A stretch of 64,000 nucleotides of DNA from Engraulis encrasicolus (Eukaryota; Chordata; Actinopteri; Clupeiformes; Engraulidae), in contig NC_085875.1 of assembly GCF_034702125.1 (NCBI RefSeq), positions 10,796,866 through 10,860,865 on the forward strand. Direction: 5' to 3'. Positions 1 through 12,170 of the stretch are shown piece after piece (position 1 is the first letter of the stretch; every line of letters starts with the position of its first letter). The notes beneath the pieces were generated by a model. The model was not told the DNA's origin. It saw only the letters and a program-made list of their open reading frames with translations, and ran no database searches. Made by a program: the position numbers and the translations under genes.

Positions 1-251
1 TTGACTTGGAAGGGTGTGTGTGTGTGCGTGTGTGCGCACGCGTGTGTTTACTGTTTAGGGGGGCAGGGGCGGGGGGTTAAGGTGCCTAAACCTTAGGGGG
101 GGAGTTTTGGAGATTTCTTTTTTTAGGTTTCTTTTTTTTGTTTTTGTTCTTCCTTTCCTCATCTTTTTTCCCTTCCCTCCACGCTGAGGGGAATCTAAAT
201 GTGGAGCTGCCAGGGCTGAAGCCCTTTTCCATGCAGAGCCAAGATCGCTAT

Positions 252-419
<168 letters not shown>

Positions 420-424
420 CGTGC

Positions 425-1205
<781 letters not shown>

Positions 1206-1349
1206 CAAAGAAGAACGGAAGGGGAAATAAAGAAGTGAGCAGCCACACCTCCTTGTCACATTTAGTTTGAGGGAGGCTTTATCTCACCCATCGGCCCCAG
1301 ATTAATCCACATCATATGATGAGAGCCAGCAGATGTTTAATACGGGACA

Positions 1350-1719
1350 GGGTGCGTGTGTGTGCGTGCGTGTGTGTGCGTATGTGTACGTGTGTGTGTG
1401 TGTGTGTGTGCGTACGTGTGTGCGTACGTGTGTGCGTACGTGTGTGCGTACGTGTGTGCGTACGTGTGTGCGTACGTGTGTGAGCGTACGTGTGTGAGCG
1501 TACGTGTGTGCGTACGTGTGTGAGCGTACGTGTGTGTGCGTACGTGTGTGTGCATACGTGTGCATACGTGTGCGTACGTTTGTGTGTCTACGTGTGTGTG
1601 TCTACGTACGTGTGTGTGTCTACGTACGTGTGTGTGTCTACGTGTGTGTGTCTATGTGTGTGTCTACGTGTGTGTATCAACGTGTGTGTGTCAACGTGTG
1701 TGTGTGTGTGTGTGTGCGT

Positions 1720-1780
<61 letters not shown>

Positions 1781-1833
1781 TGTATGTGTGTGTATGTGTG
1801 TGTAAGTGTGTGTAAGTGTGTGTGGGTAGTGGT

Positions 1834-1865
<32 letters not shown>

Positions 1866-1893
1866 ATGCGTACTGTACGTGTGTGTGTGTGTG
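1350..1893. repeat. Compound (GT)n tract with 12-bp GTACGTGTGTGC minisatellite
   Basis: From about 1405 to 1560 the GT tract is organised as roughly 12-bp units carrying CGTACG. It then passes through a CTACGTGTGTGT variant (1585-1660), TCAACGTG units and a pure GT run (1731-1773). The array shows stepwise higher-order periods rather than plain dinucleotides. Confidence 0.9.
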
Positions 1894-1899
1894 TGTTTT

Positions 1900-2358
1900 C
1901 AGATAGGTCCTCCCTGACAAAGTAAAATAAAAAAGGCTTCTGTGTCTTCCTGTTTGGTAGTGTCTTTGAAACAGTGCAGTAGGGCAGCTTTAATATGCTA
2001 TGACAGCCTAATACCTGGCTCTTCTTGACTCTTCTGCTGCGGTTTTGCTTTGAAGTCCGCCCAGATAATTAATGGCGTGGGTCCTTCCCCCGTGAGAGAG
2101 TGTTTATGTCCGCGTACTTAACGCGATACTTGGAGGAATTTGGCTGCTCTTTGATCAGGGGAGACTCTTCGGCATTGCCTCTCCTTCATAACTGGGGCTA
2201 ATGCCACGCTTCAGACTTCCATCAAATGAAGTGGGATGTGGGATGTATGCCACTTGAATTGTCCCACCTCCCCCCAAGTTTGCTACCAAAAGGTCCTGCC
2301 AAAAAATTGTCTAGTAGAGAAGGATACAGTACACCAACCTCCGCCCACCCAATGCAAA
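1900..2358. other. Non-repetitive interval, possible conserved non-coding sequence
   Basis: Between 1970 and 2225 the sequence is balanced in composition and free of simple repeats. It includes the 'cagataattaatgg' homeodomain-like TAATTA core near 2065 and 'gtccgcgtacttaacgcg'. No reading frame or splice signal stands out. Conservation is only a guess from texture. From about 2290 the sequence becomes the left flank of the repeat that hosts the 2363-4519 insertion. Confidence 0.3.
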
Positions 2359-2367
2359 GGAGTGTAG

Positions 2368-2500
2368 GGGTAATCCCACATGTATTGGACGTGAGGAATA
2401 TTCTTCCTCACGCAAGGGCACCAAAATATGTAGGTAAAACTACATTTATTGGATACGGGGACTATTCTTCCTCACACACGGGCACCAAAATATGTAGGGT
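2368..2500. repeat. ~64-bp tandem duplication at the end of the LTR-like element
   Basis: Two units, each ending 'gggcaccaaaatatgtagg' (ends near 2432 and 2499), followed by a partial third. Each contains an ATTCTTCCTCAC motif. On the minus strand they read 'ttggtgccc', which resembles a primer-binding-site start, but this is not proof. Confidence 0.7.
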
Positions 2501-4364
2501 CAACCACAATTAATGGGTACGACGTTAAATGTAAGGGAAGTACAGTAATGTAATTATAATTACATTAATAAGTATACAATTCTTATACAGTTCCAAATAT
2601 GTAATGTGTTATTACTATATGTGAGGAAAAAGAGTATAAGAACGGATGCATGAAGAGTGTGTTAAACTCTTCACGTTGGGTATCAATAATGTGTAGGTGT
2701 GTACTTATGGAATCGTCAATTGTCTAATTAATGATTGCATAAAACACGGTTCATGACCGTCTCATAAAATCATGACCATTATTGACTAATAATCTGAAGG
2801 TTTTGTGTGAATTCTTTTCTGGTTGACTTCGTAGAAATTGTTCAAATAAGACAAACACGGTTCACCACAATGTACATTTATTGTAAAAGCATCATCCGGT
2901 CATAACACTGATACAGCCAATGTGACTTGCAGGGCATAAGAACTTAGGTAAAATATACAATATATACACGGGGTATGAGGGGATGCGCTATGCATGTGTG
3001 TGTGTGTGTGTGTGTGTGTGTACGCTATGCGAGAGAGAGAGAAAAGGGGGAGGCGCGCGCTCGATGGGCGCCGCGCACTTCTGTTACCGCGTGTGCCGAG
3101 CGGTGGGAAGAGAGAGAGAGTGAGAGATGTATGTTCTAAGAACTATGGCTCAAATGATCCTGCGCAGCGCTGCGCGCAGGACCGAAATATGAGATACGAG
3201 GAGGGGCGTTAAGCTTTCGGCTGATGAAGCGGGAACTTATCTTCAAGATAGAATTCAAGCTAATCAGAGAATACTGTCCTTTGTCTAAAGGCTTTACAGT
3301 ATGTGTGGGGGGAGGGAAAAGGGAGCGCTTGGCGCGCTTTTCCGACAATAGCTTACGTCCTCGATTCGATAACTCTATGGGTTAAAACACGGGTACGTGT
3401 ATCTCTGTGAGTGGATAATTTACATGTGGGTGCAAGTATGGCCTATGGCAATATTGCAACTAATGTAAACTAAGAATAGCGTGTGGCTATCTGTGGTGAT
3501 GAGAGGGGAGAAAGAGAGAAAGGAAAGAAAGAACAGATAGAACAAAATAACCCAAAATAAAATATATCACACTCTACAAGTGTGGATATTTAAACACAAC
3601 TCTTCAAAGCTATGTAACAGCTCTAACTGTGTATCTTTGCCCATGGTGCTTACTGCGTTATCCTTGGTAGGAAGAGAAAGAAATCCTTTGATCTCTCGGG
3701 CGAAGTGGGTGTGCGCGTCGCTGTGCGCGCGAGTTTCCTTTGTTCTCCAAGCTGCTCGGGTAGGCTACTGTCTGGGGTCCGAGCGATACCACGCGGTTCC
3801 GGCGCGAGGCTGTGATATGTCCAAAAAGTCTTGCTTCGTTGAACGGGGAAAAGGAAAGTGGTATTTCGTTGTGTAGTCCGATTGTCTTTGCGGTGCCGTC
3901 CTGCGAAGGTCCAGTGAGAAGGGCGGGTGCACGTAGGTCCGTTCCACGCGTAATAACTATACCGGCTGTCCACTCTCTTGGGGAACAGACAATCAAGCCT
4001 CAACCGAATCTTTTTCGACTCCAGGGAGGTTCCTTTGATTTCAGTACTAGTAAAAGATTAACAATTGTCCGTACAAAAGTTATCCTATAGCGCGTGAGTT
4101 CCTCGTGTGTCCTGACTCACTGCTCTCCTAGCAGTGTCCGCAAAAGTCAAATGCAATACAAACGAAAACCGGTTGAAGGAAGAAAATATATCGACTGTAG
4201 TGTTAACCTGGCCAAGATAACTTACAGTTTCAATAATTTCTAAAATAGACGTCTCTCCAAGGAGACGTGTCCCGGCACTTCTCACATCTCGATGGGGAAG
4301 TCTGGCGGTCTCTCCTAGGGCGTCGGGCCTAGGGGAAGAGGCGAAAAGCTGGCTATGCATACCT

Positions 4365-4400
4365 TGACCAGGGGTTTTATACATACGGGGCGGGGCTGAG
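4365..4400 (-). promoter_or_regulatory. GC box plus TATA box inside the LTR-like element
   Basis: On the minus strand CCCCGCCCC is followed within about 10 bases by TATAAAA. This is the normal spacing order of a core promoter and is about 120-140 bases inside the element's right edge. It supports a minus-strand orientation of the LTR. Confidence 0.5.
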
Positions 4401-4519
4401 CCACGTATGCAATCTGATCAGGTACAGTAGGAAACAAAATGGTGTCTGTATTTTACAAAATGGTGGACATTCGTAAAAGAAGGGGAAATGAATTAAGCTT
4501 TGGTGTAATAGTCCCTACA

Positions 4520-4712
4520 GGAGTGTGCTCAAGTTCGGTCTCCTGAGGGGCCGTTGTCCCTCCCTCCTTCTCTTTCTGTGGTGTTTGGTGGCGGCTAAGT
4601 ACAAGATGTACGCTACCGCCATCTACAGCACTAAAAGAACTCAATTTATTCTCAAGCATAAGACTCCAAAGGTCTCCTCACCGAAGGTCTTCTTAAGGGG
4701 CGTTCACCTGAC
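4520..4712 (+). repeat. Dispersed repeat copy A, host of the LTR-like insertion
   Basis: Starts with 'gagtgtgctcaagttcggtc' and includes a 'gtacgctaccgccatctaca' block. It is matched in reverse orientation at 22660-22860. The left part of the same repeat lies at about 2340-2362, on the other side of the insertion. Confidence 0.8.
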
Positions 4713-4720
4713 GATGTCGG

Positions 4721-4946
4721 CAGAGAGAGTAGAGAGAGAGAGAGGTTCCATTGGCCCATTGTTTCCGGGTTCTATTATTGGGGGGGAAATCCCCCTTTAG
4801 GCAGACCTAGGCAGACCTGAGGACTGTTCTATTCAATGCTAGGAGCATTATGACACGCCCCTTTAGGCAGACTGGAACCTGGTCATGTTAGGTGCCCATA
4901 GAAACCTATTATGTTGGCATATCTCTATATACTTAAAGAATCTCTG
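4721..4946 (+). repeat. Dispersed repeat, near-identical to 26244-26465
   Basis: About 225 bases starting at the GA-rich 'cagagagagtagag' and ending in 'aatctctg' recur at 26244 with only scattered differences. It includes the motif 'ttgtttccgggttctattat' and two 'aggcagac' blocks. The close match suggests a recent dispersal. Confidence 0.85.
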
Positions 4947-5039
4947 ATGTCAGCGTTCACATGGATCCAGGAAAAATAGAAGCCTGGATTATCTTACTCT
5001 TCTAGACGATCCTTTGGTTCCACTCACAGTTCACTTTCT

Positions 5040-5200
5040 TCTGTTTTTTTACATATTTTTTTGGTCTTTTAGACTTTATTAGGACGGGACATTTTGAGAG
5101 ACCGACAGGAAACGTTTGGGAGAGAGATAGTGGGACGGGTTGGCCCGGGTCGGCCACGTAGTAGACGGGTGCCCTACTGTTAGGCCACGACAGGGCCCAG
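5040..5200 (-). repeat. tRNA-derived SINE, minus strand
   Basis: Read on the minus strand, a tRNA-like A box (GTGGCCTAACAGTAGGGC) is followed by a degenerate B-box region (GACCCGGGCC), a pyrimidine-rich body, the 'ttcctgtcggtctct' block and a degraded AATAAAG-type tail. It is the same family as the + copy at 6421. Confidence 0.7.
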
Positions 5201-5359
5201 TTCACTTTTTTCAGTGCTCTGGTGTTTGCTCGTGAATGTTCGATGTGGGAGTTTTTTCGAGCTCCCGTGAGTTTGAGACTAGAAGGTCCCATTTGGACAG
5301 GCATTCCAGTGCACTTTTTGTTACTTGGAAATAGGATAAGTCCCACATCTCATGGGGGC

Positions 5360-5520
5360 CACTAGGGGGGGGGGAAAGTGGTACAGATTCTAAGGGCCCA
5401 AGCACTGATAGGAGCCCTTAAGGGGGCCCAAGCACTGAGAGGGGCCCTTAAGGGGGCCCAAAATTTGAATCTTTCATGGGGCCCAACATTTCTGCCAGCG
5501 CCCCTGCCACATAAGATTCA
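5360..5520. repeat. Dispersed 'gggcccaa(gc)actga' repeat
   Basis: Two tandem 'gggggcccaagcactga' units, then 'tttgaatctttcatggggcc'. A related copy is at 37620-37765 ('attctaagggcc', 'tgaatctttcatgggtcc', 'gcggcgccc'). It sits directly left of the hAT-type element. Confidence 0.65.
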
Positions 5521-5570
5521 ACGTACAGATTCAAAGTAAGATTCAAAGTAAGATTCAAAGTACAGTTTAC

Positions 5571-6153
5571 TAGGGCTGGGCGATATGGAAAAACACCTAT
5601 ATCACGATATGGATTACTTTATATCACGATAACGATATATATCACGATATACTAGAATTACGTATGCTTTCAGTTACTCTGAAAGAAAGTGAAAGTGAAA
5701 GCCCATTGGGAAACTCCAACTCCCATTGTCATTGTGACACAGCATTCCACAGCACACAAGTGAACACTGCACATTCCATTTATGCCTCACCCGTGCAAGG
5801 GGGCAGCCCTCAGTGGCGCCCCATGGGGAGCAGTGCGGTGGGACGGTACCATGCTCAGGGTACCTCAGTCATGGAGGAGGATGGGGGAGAGCACTGGTTG
5901 ATTCTCTTTATTTTCTCTATTTTGTCCCGTCGCTAAACCACATTTCTTTAAAATGAATCTTTTTTATTGTAATTTTTACTGTTACATGAACTTAGAGCAT
6001 GTATAGTGGCAACATTAAATGTAATTAAATAGTATCATATTGTATAAAAATGATAAAATTAGTTTATCATGATATAAACGATAGAGGAGAAAGGGCACGA
6101 TATACATTTTTCTATCACGATAACGATATATATCGTCATATTGCCCAGCTCTA
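5571..6153. mobile_element. Non-autonomous hAT-type transposon, TSD CAGTTTAC
   Basis: Termini 'tagggctgggcgatatg' and 'catattgcccagctcta' are imperfect inverted repeats. The 583-bp element is bounded by the identical octamer CAGTTTAC (5563-5570 and 6154-6161). Subterminal sequence is rich in 'atcacgata' repeats. An 8-bp duplication is the hAT signature. A central module (about 5680-5910, 'agtggcgccccatggggagc') contains a short open frame without recognisable domains and no transposase. Confidence 0.92.
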
Positions 6154-6420
6154 CAGTTTACTGTAAGGAGAGGATCAATTATGATCGACAAAGGACCTTT
6201 GACTTGTGTTTTACCTTGGGGGGGGGGGTCTGCAGTAGATTGGATCCTATAGATCATTGTGCTAGAATAATACTGTAATCATAGGTGATTGAATAGAGAT
6301 AAATAGGAACTGATTTGACCTTTGTCAGCGTCATGCTAAGCTCTGCCCTAAACACATCGTCTCCTGTCTTCTCTCCAAAAGCATGGTCTCATCAGAATCA
6401 GAATGACTTCCTTGTCTTGG

Positions 6421-6570
6421 CCCTGCCGTGGCCTAACGATAGGGCGCTACGCCGGCGACCCGGGTTCGATTCCAGCACGGGTCATTTGCCGAGCCTTCCC
6501 CTTCTCTCTCTCCCCACTCATTTCCTGTCTCTACTCCTCTGTCCGGACAAGAATAAAAGCAAAACAGGCA
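6421..6570 (+). repeat. tRNA-derived SINE
   Basis: A box 'gtggcctaacgatagggcgc' and a near-perfect B box 'gggttcgattcc' are followed by a pyrimidine-rich body with 'ctcatttcctgtctct' and an 'aataaaagcaaaa' tail. The tRNA-like head is not a functional tRNA, because the cloverleaf is incomplete and fused to the SINE body. Confidence 0.85.
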
Positions 6571-6672
6571 AAAATTATCAGAATGAGGTTGATTGGCCAA
6601 TTATAAATGACATGCAGTAGGGATGTAACTCATAACATGCAGTCACAAGCATAATACAATATTCCACATTAA

Positions 6673-7075
6673 TCACCCCCCCCCCACACACACACACACA
6701 CACGCTCAGTAACTATGTAGGACTGCCCCCCCCACACACATTCCTTTGCAACTATTATGAACCCCTTGTACTGTAAACCCTTCCTTCTTCTCAGCAACTG
6801 TGAAGCCCCCTCCTCATCCTGTTCAGTAACTACATGACCCTCTCCTGGCTCCCCCCCGCTTACAGTATGACTTGTCTCTGGCCTGACACTAAGCGGAATC
6901 CCCTCTTATTTATGTTAGGAGGAGTGTTCAGGAGTGCTGCTTCAGTAAATTCTAGTGTACCTTCTCCCAAAAGGTTAGCTCCATCTATCTCCTGCCTGAC
7001 TCCCATCACACACACGCGTGCGCACACATACACACACACATACTCTCACACACACTGACTCACACACTGACAGGT
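6673..7075. repeat. Short CA tracts and poly-C in AT/CT-rich spacer
   Basis: (CA)n at 6686-6703 and 6733-6739, each preceded by a C run, then CA/CG at 7007-7070. No gene is seen between them. Confidence 0.8.
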
Positions 7076-7164
7076 ACAGTAGAAGAAGTATTAAGATCAC
7101 CATAGCAGCTGTGGGTTGATAAAGTGCGCTGTGTTGTTGGGGGTTCAATCATTCATTGTTCACT

Positions 7165-7562
7165 TGGTATCCATGCACACACACACATGAATGCACACTG
7201 GCGCGTACGCACACATGCACAGACACACACACACATATGTACGTGCACATGCGCATGTACGCACACACGCGCATGTACGCACACACACGCGCGTACGTGC
7301 ACATGCGGATGTACGCACACGCGCGGGTGCGCATGTACGCGCACACGCACACACACACACACACGCATGCACACTGGCACGCACGTGCATGCACGCACGC
7401 ATACACAGACACACACACACACATGTACAGTATGTGCGCACACGCGCGCGGGCGCGAAGAGCATGTACACACACACACACACACGCACGCACGCAAGCGT
7501 ACGTGCACATGCGCATTAACGCACGCGCGGACGCACGCACACGCGCACACACACACACACAA
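7165..7562. repeat. CA tract interspersed with ACGCGC/ATGTACGC units
   Basis: An alternating purine-pyrimidine region with higher-order units such as 'gcgcatgtacgcacacac' at 7250-7330. Such alternating CA/CG sequence can adopt Z-DNA. All overlapping open frames are Cys-Val or Thr-His strings and not genes. Confidence 0.9.
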
Positions 7563-7679
7563 GCAGCAGAAGGGGTTTGATCATAAACACTGTGGTGGTG
7601 TTTATTTCCTGGCTGCTCGGCGTGTATCGCTGAGCTTGTGCTGAAGAGGCACTAAGACGAGAGCAGGGATAGAAAGTGT

Positions 7680-8043
7680 GAAGGCAGCAGAAAGAAGAGA
7701 GGGCAGAACAAGGAAAAGAAAAGAAGAGGAGGAGGAGAAGGAGGAAGAGAGAGAAGAAGAAAGAAAAAAAGAGGAGGAGATGGAGGGGAAGGAGGAGGAG
7801 GAAGAAGAAAGAGAGAAGAATATGAGAAGCAGGAGAGGAGGGGGGGGAGGAAGAGGGAAAAGAACAAAGAAAAGAAAGGACAGAAAGGAGGAGAAGGAGA
7901 AGGAGGAATGGAAAGGAAGAGTAGGAGGAGGGAGAAGGAGGAGAGGAAGAGGAGGAAGAAGAAGAAGGAAAAGAAAAGAGGAGGAGGAGGAAGGGAAAGA
8001 AGCAGAGGAGGAGAAGAGGTGGAGGAGGAGGAGGAGGAGGAGC
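7680..8043. repeat. 364-base polypurine (GGA/GAA) tract
   Basis: An almost uninterrupted purine strand dominated by GGA and GAA, ending in (GGA)n at 8022-8043. Lys/Glu/Arg-rich and Leu/Ser/Pro-rich open frames on the two strands follow from composition and carry no domain. Confidence 0.95.
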
Positions 8044-8194
8044 TGTTCTGCTATACACAATCGTTCACACTCTCTTTCACACTCTCATATACGAATATAC
8101 AGAATGCCAATGCACGGATACAAGGTGCTGAAGCACAGACACACTCAAGACATGCACACAGACACACATGCACACACACGCACACACATACCTA

Positions 8195-8460
8195 CACATA
8201 GTTAGTTAGTTAGTGCCTTCCCACTGACTTCCATTCATAATAATCCTAACAATACCTAAAGAATGCTAAACTGTGCCCACACTAAAACAATCCCTAACAT
8301 TAACCTGCCAGTGCGGAAATGTTTTACACTTCTACTTAAACCATTAACAAGAACACTACCAAGAAAAACACTGCTAGATTTATGGGGCTCAAAATGTGGC
8401 CATTAAGAACCATTAAGAGGATTTTATTTTTAAGTGGGGACATCTAGCCCCCGCAATGGT
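8195..8460 (+). repeat. Dispersed repeat, copy A, next to CA tracts
   Basis: 'cccactgacttccattcat' through 'cctaacaatacctaaagaatgctaaactgtgccc' and on to 'gaaatgtttt' matches 20430-20550. Both copies adjoin (CA)n or (GT)n tracts, so the microsatellite may be part of the element. Confidence 0.75.
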
Positions 8461-8464
8461 TGTT

Positions 8465-8566
<102 letters not shown>

Positions 8567-8742
8567 TTGACATGGTTGCTATGCAAGACAGTAGGGGTTT
8601 TTTTTTGGACCATAACAAGAACCATACATGCCCTTGTTAACAGCAGTAGTGTTTCGACGGGCTGCCTTCCTTCCTTTGGACCTGTGTTTCACCCTGCCTA
8701 GTGGGGACACAGAAAGTGGGGCCAGAAATACAGCACTACACA

Positions 8743-8743
<1 letters not shown>

Positions 8744-8830
<87 letters not shown>
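8744..8830. repeat. (CA)n microsatellite
   Basis: An uninterrupted CA run of about 43 units, 180 bases from the previous one. Confidence 0.98.
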
Positions 8831-8833
<3 letters not shown>

Positions 8834-9136
8834 CTTTACCCTATTTCTTTATCCTCCCCTAGCCTCGGCCGCCACAGTTCAACCCCTTTTCCCCCTTGCC
8901 TTGCTCTCCTCCGCCTTTCGTATCTCAAGGGTAGTAACATGTGCGGACCATATTGTGTAAATATATATGACCTGGTTGAGAAGTTATGACCTGTTGTGTT
9001 GTGTGTGCCGTTGCCATGCGGGTTATAGATGGCGGGCTTGCCGTGAGATGACAGTACTGGAGCGGGGAGTAGTGAGGTGTAAGCCCCTGCTTTAGTCCTT
9101 TACTGTCTGGCTGCAGAGGGTGACCTAAAATAACAT

Positions 9137-9415
9137 GAGAGAGAGAGAGAGACAGAGAGAAAGAGAGAGACGGACGGATGAAGATTGTGAGACAGATTAA
9201 CAGAAAGAGTCAGAGACAGAACGAGAGTGAGAAAAGAAAGATACAGAGACTGAAAAAGAGCCAGATCGACAGACCCAGGCTAGAGAGAGATAGAGCAAGA
9301 AGCAGAAATCTGATGGAGAGAGCGAGACAGAGCGAGAGAGCGAGACAGAGAGAGCGAGAGCAAGAGAGAGACGGGCAGAGTGGGAGAGTGAGAGATCGAG
9401 TGCAAGCTGGAGAAT
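9137..9415. repeat. GA-rich (GAGA, GAGAC) imperfect repeat
   Basis: A purine-rich region with GAGAGA, GACAGA and GCGAGA units. The overlapping Arg/Glu-rich frame is compositional. Confidence 0.9.
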
Positions 9416-9419
9416 GTGG

Positions 9420-10385
9420 AGCATCTCCATGGTCCCCCACTGGACTGAAGGGGAGGATTATGTCAACATGTGCTCCAATGTCTGTGTGAAACACAGTATA
9501 TTTACGTATATGAGCCCTGTCACTGGCTCTCCATTATGTGTTGTACATTATTGCCACACCAATCACCATAATGTTTTCTATCTGTTGACAATTCATTGAA
9601 TATATGAATATGAAGCACATGCGGTATGAATATGGCCCTGTCGTTGACCCTGCCTGCTATTCATCAATAGTTTAGTTTACATAGTTGTACTTTTTCGTAT
9701 ACGTAGTACTTTCACGTAGAACATCACTCCATTGCCTGCTTGCATTTGGTTAAGATGAGCAAGACATTAAAGGCTGTTTTTTTGACACTTAAAATCCATT
9801 TTATGTTTTGATTTACTGATCACCATAAACAAGCCCTCCATTACTCTGACCTTAGTTTCAGAGGGTAGTCAAGTCTACGTGAGGTCGTCGAAGCATCTGC
9901 AAGAAATCCATAGGATGATCTTTGGAATAGATACATAAAATGTGTTCTTCTGCCATGAAAATGCAAGGGTTTCGGTCTACGGGCCAAAACATATAAAACC
10001 GTAGTGTAGACAGGAGTGGAGACACGTACTGTGTGTTTTGGTGTACATCCGCATGTACTCGGTCAGCAGAGTCACAACAACAAGTGGTATTAAATGCCAA
10101 TCAAAACCACCTGCCGCAAATTTCATCCTTTTACTGTAAGATACTGAATAGACGTGACATGGTTGGACTTCTCGTTGCTATTCAGAGCTAGCATGTTTTT
10201 GGTTGCTCTGTTTTTTACTGTGCGATATAAAAGATAATTGAACTCCCACCGGACCACAGGCGCAGACGTCAGCACTGATTTGTACTTAAGCTGTCATCTC
10301 TCTGTCTCCGGTAATCAGTTGTGAGCATACGTTATCCTCTGTAAGGCACGAGTCAAGCAAGCCAAAGACAAGCGCCTGGCTTCTA
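9420..10385. other. Unique interval, no gene seen; possible core promoter near 10223
   Basis: Non-repetitive sequence with no convincing exon. At 10223-10232 the + strand has 'gatataaaag' in TATA-box-like form, followed by a GC-richer stretch ('accacaggcgcagacgtcag', containing a GACGTCA CRE-like core) and 'ctctgtaaggca', a mediocre donor near 10340. This is suggestive only. Confidence 0.25.
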
Positions 10386-10526
10386 CCACCAGAGAGAGAG
10401 AGAGAGAGAGAGAGAGATTCTCTGTTTTCCCATCACACATGAGGAGAGAAGATGAGCTTCAACTTACGAAATGTGTGCATGTGTGCACACGTGTGTAAGT
10501 ATGGAAGTATCTATTTCTCCTTTGAG

Positions 10527-10660
10527 TTGTGTGTGTGTGTGTGTGTGCATGCGTGCGTGCGTCTGTGTGTGTGTGTGTGTGTGCGTGTGCGTGTGCGTGT
10601 CTGTGTGTATGAATCTGTGCGTGGGTGTCTGTTTGTGTGTGTCTGTGTCTGTGTGTGTGC
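10527..10660. repeat. Interrupted (GT)n tract
   Basis: GT dinucleotides interrupted by GCGT and CTGT. A short (AG)n run lies at 10388-10418. Confidence 0.9.
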
Positions 10661-10804
10661 TCTTCAGTTGTGGGGTCAGAGTGATACGGTTTGAGTTGAG
10701 AGCAGGTCAGGCTGGAAGAGACGATACACAGCAAGGCCAAACGGGAGTTTTCTTTGGAACTCACCGTCGGCGTGTGTGTGCAGCTCGGTGGCTGCTAAGG
10801 GAAG

Positions 10805-10915
10805 CAAAGTTTTTGAAGAAAAAAGAGAAAAGAATAGAGGGAGAGGAAGGAAGGGAGGAGAGAGAAGTGAAGTGAAGGGAGGGAAGGGAAGGGAAGGAGA
10901 AGGGAGGAAAGCAAA
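10805..10915. repeat. Purine-rich GGAAG tract
   Basis: AAAGAGAAAAG followed by GGAAGGGA units. There is no coding signal. Confidence 0.8.
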
Positions 10916-11337
10916 CTTTAGGTATGGTGGCTGGCAGGGGTAATTACCCTAATGCGTTCCGTAAACGTGTGCTGAATCTATTAAAGTCTTGCCTTTTTTT
11001 CCCCTTGGATAAAAGTTTTCAGGGGGAAAAAAGCGTACTGTATATTGGACGCAACAAAAGGTGAATTAGTTTCCCCTTGAAGTGTATTGCCTTGGGTGTA
11101 ATAGGGGTGGGGGGGGAGAGCGGGTATAGGGGGTTGGGGACTGTATTGTTGGAATGGACTCCTGGCACAGTGCAGTGTGAAGCCTGTAGTCTGTAATGGG
11201 GAATTGTATTTATAGCCCACCTGAAATGTACAAGCGTGGCGAAAAAGAACAGATGCATGCAGCAGCGTCCCAGAACTGGGGAAATGAAAACGTGGTTAGC
11301 ATGGGCACTGGCTGTCGCATTAAAAATACTGTGGGGG

Positions 11338-11457
<120 letters not shown>

Positions 11458-11504
11458 GAGGGGTGGGGGTCATTTTGATACTGTGGGACAGTAGGTGAGG
11501 GCAA

Positions 11505-11670
11505 AGGTGTAGGTTTGACTTGGAAAGTGGTGGGGACAATAATATGGCAAATTGGCGTGATAAGTATTTTTGCATTATATTTGTGTTAAAGTGGTGGGGA
11601 CAAGCTAGGTTCATCTCAAAAGTGGTATGGACATGTCCCCACCGTCCACACCTCAAATTATGCCCATGGG
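11505..11670. repeat. 'aaagtggtggggaca' dispersed-repeat-like segment
   Basis: The phrase 'aagtggtggggacaa' occurs twice (about 11524 and 11591), followed by 'acatgtccccaccgtccac', which is partly its reverse complement. It resembles a small fold-back repeat. The boundaries are not resolved. Confidence 0.5.
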
Positions 11671-11939
11671 TGAGGGAGAAGTGAGAGAGGGCGAGAAAAA
11701 GGGGATAGACGGATAGAGAGAGGAGCGGGGTATGGAAAGAGAGGGGGACAGAGAAAGGGAAGGTGGTCATTTTGATACTGTGGAGCAGGGAGACAGACGT
11801 TTTGGATGGAGGGAGGTGGGGGCGAAAAGAGAGAATAAAGAATACTGTATCAGTGTAACTGAATACTGTAGTATGCATACTTTTGTTGTGTCTTGTTATT
11901 GGCATCACTGTGTTAGCAACAGCCCTGCTAATAAAGGAA

Positions 11940-11940
11940 T

Positions 11941-12002
<62 letters not shown>

Positions 12003-12170
12003 GGTTATTTTGATGTTATCGGGCTGGAGGATGGTGGAGAGGGATAAAGAGGGAGGACAGAGAGGATGGCCATTTTGAAAGCTGTTGTTTGACACCATGC
12101 GGTAGGAGGATGAAGGGGTGGATGGAGGAGGAGAGGAAGAAAAGAGGGGAGGGGAGGGGAGGGGGTGTTA
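11940..12170. repeat. GA-rich and GGGGA-rich simple repeats
   Basis: (GA)n with GACAGA units at 11940-12003 and a GGAGG/GGGGA tract at 12115-12168. The intervening 'cattttgata' phrase recurs several times from 11470 to 12180, suggesting a degenerate ~300-bp tandem unit. Confidence 0.7.

Larger units (their letters stand above)
2363..4519 (-). mobile_element. LTR-like insertion (probable solo LTR), TSD GGAG
   Basis: The insert begins TGTAGGG and ends CCCTACA and is flanked by GGAG at 2359-2362 and 4520-4523. The uninterrupted target survives in reverse orientation in the related repeat near 22845-22860, which reads straight through from the left flank into the right flank with one GGAG. TG...CA ends and a 4-bp duplication fit a solo LTR. 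On the minus strand a GC box (CCCCGCCCC) is followed by TATAAAA at about 4380-4400, near the presumed 5' end. A good donor (ACT/GTAAGT) lies near 4227 on the minus strand. No gag or pol frame is present. The long stretch downstream of the TATA box is unusual for an LTR, so other element classes remain possible. Confidence 0.7.

Noticed and set aside
3580..4384. Several 90-117 codon frames inside the LTR-like element
   Set aside because: They overlap on both strands and show no gag, protease, RT or envelope motif. Treated as chance.
6421..6495. tRNA gene from A and B boxes (also at 27046, 26870, 5130 and 55500)
   Set aside because: The boxes are in SINE heads fused to SINE bodies. No complete cloverleaf is formed.
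7678..8205. Lys/Glu/Arg-rich + frame and Leu/Ser/Pro-rich - frames
   Set aside because: They follow directly from the polypurine tract composition and have no start context, splice sites or domains.
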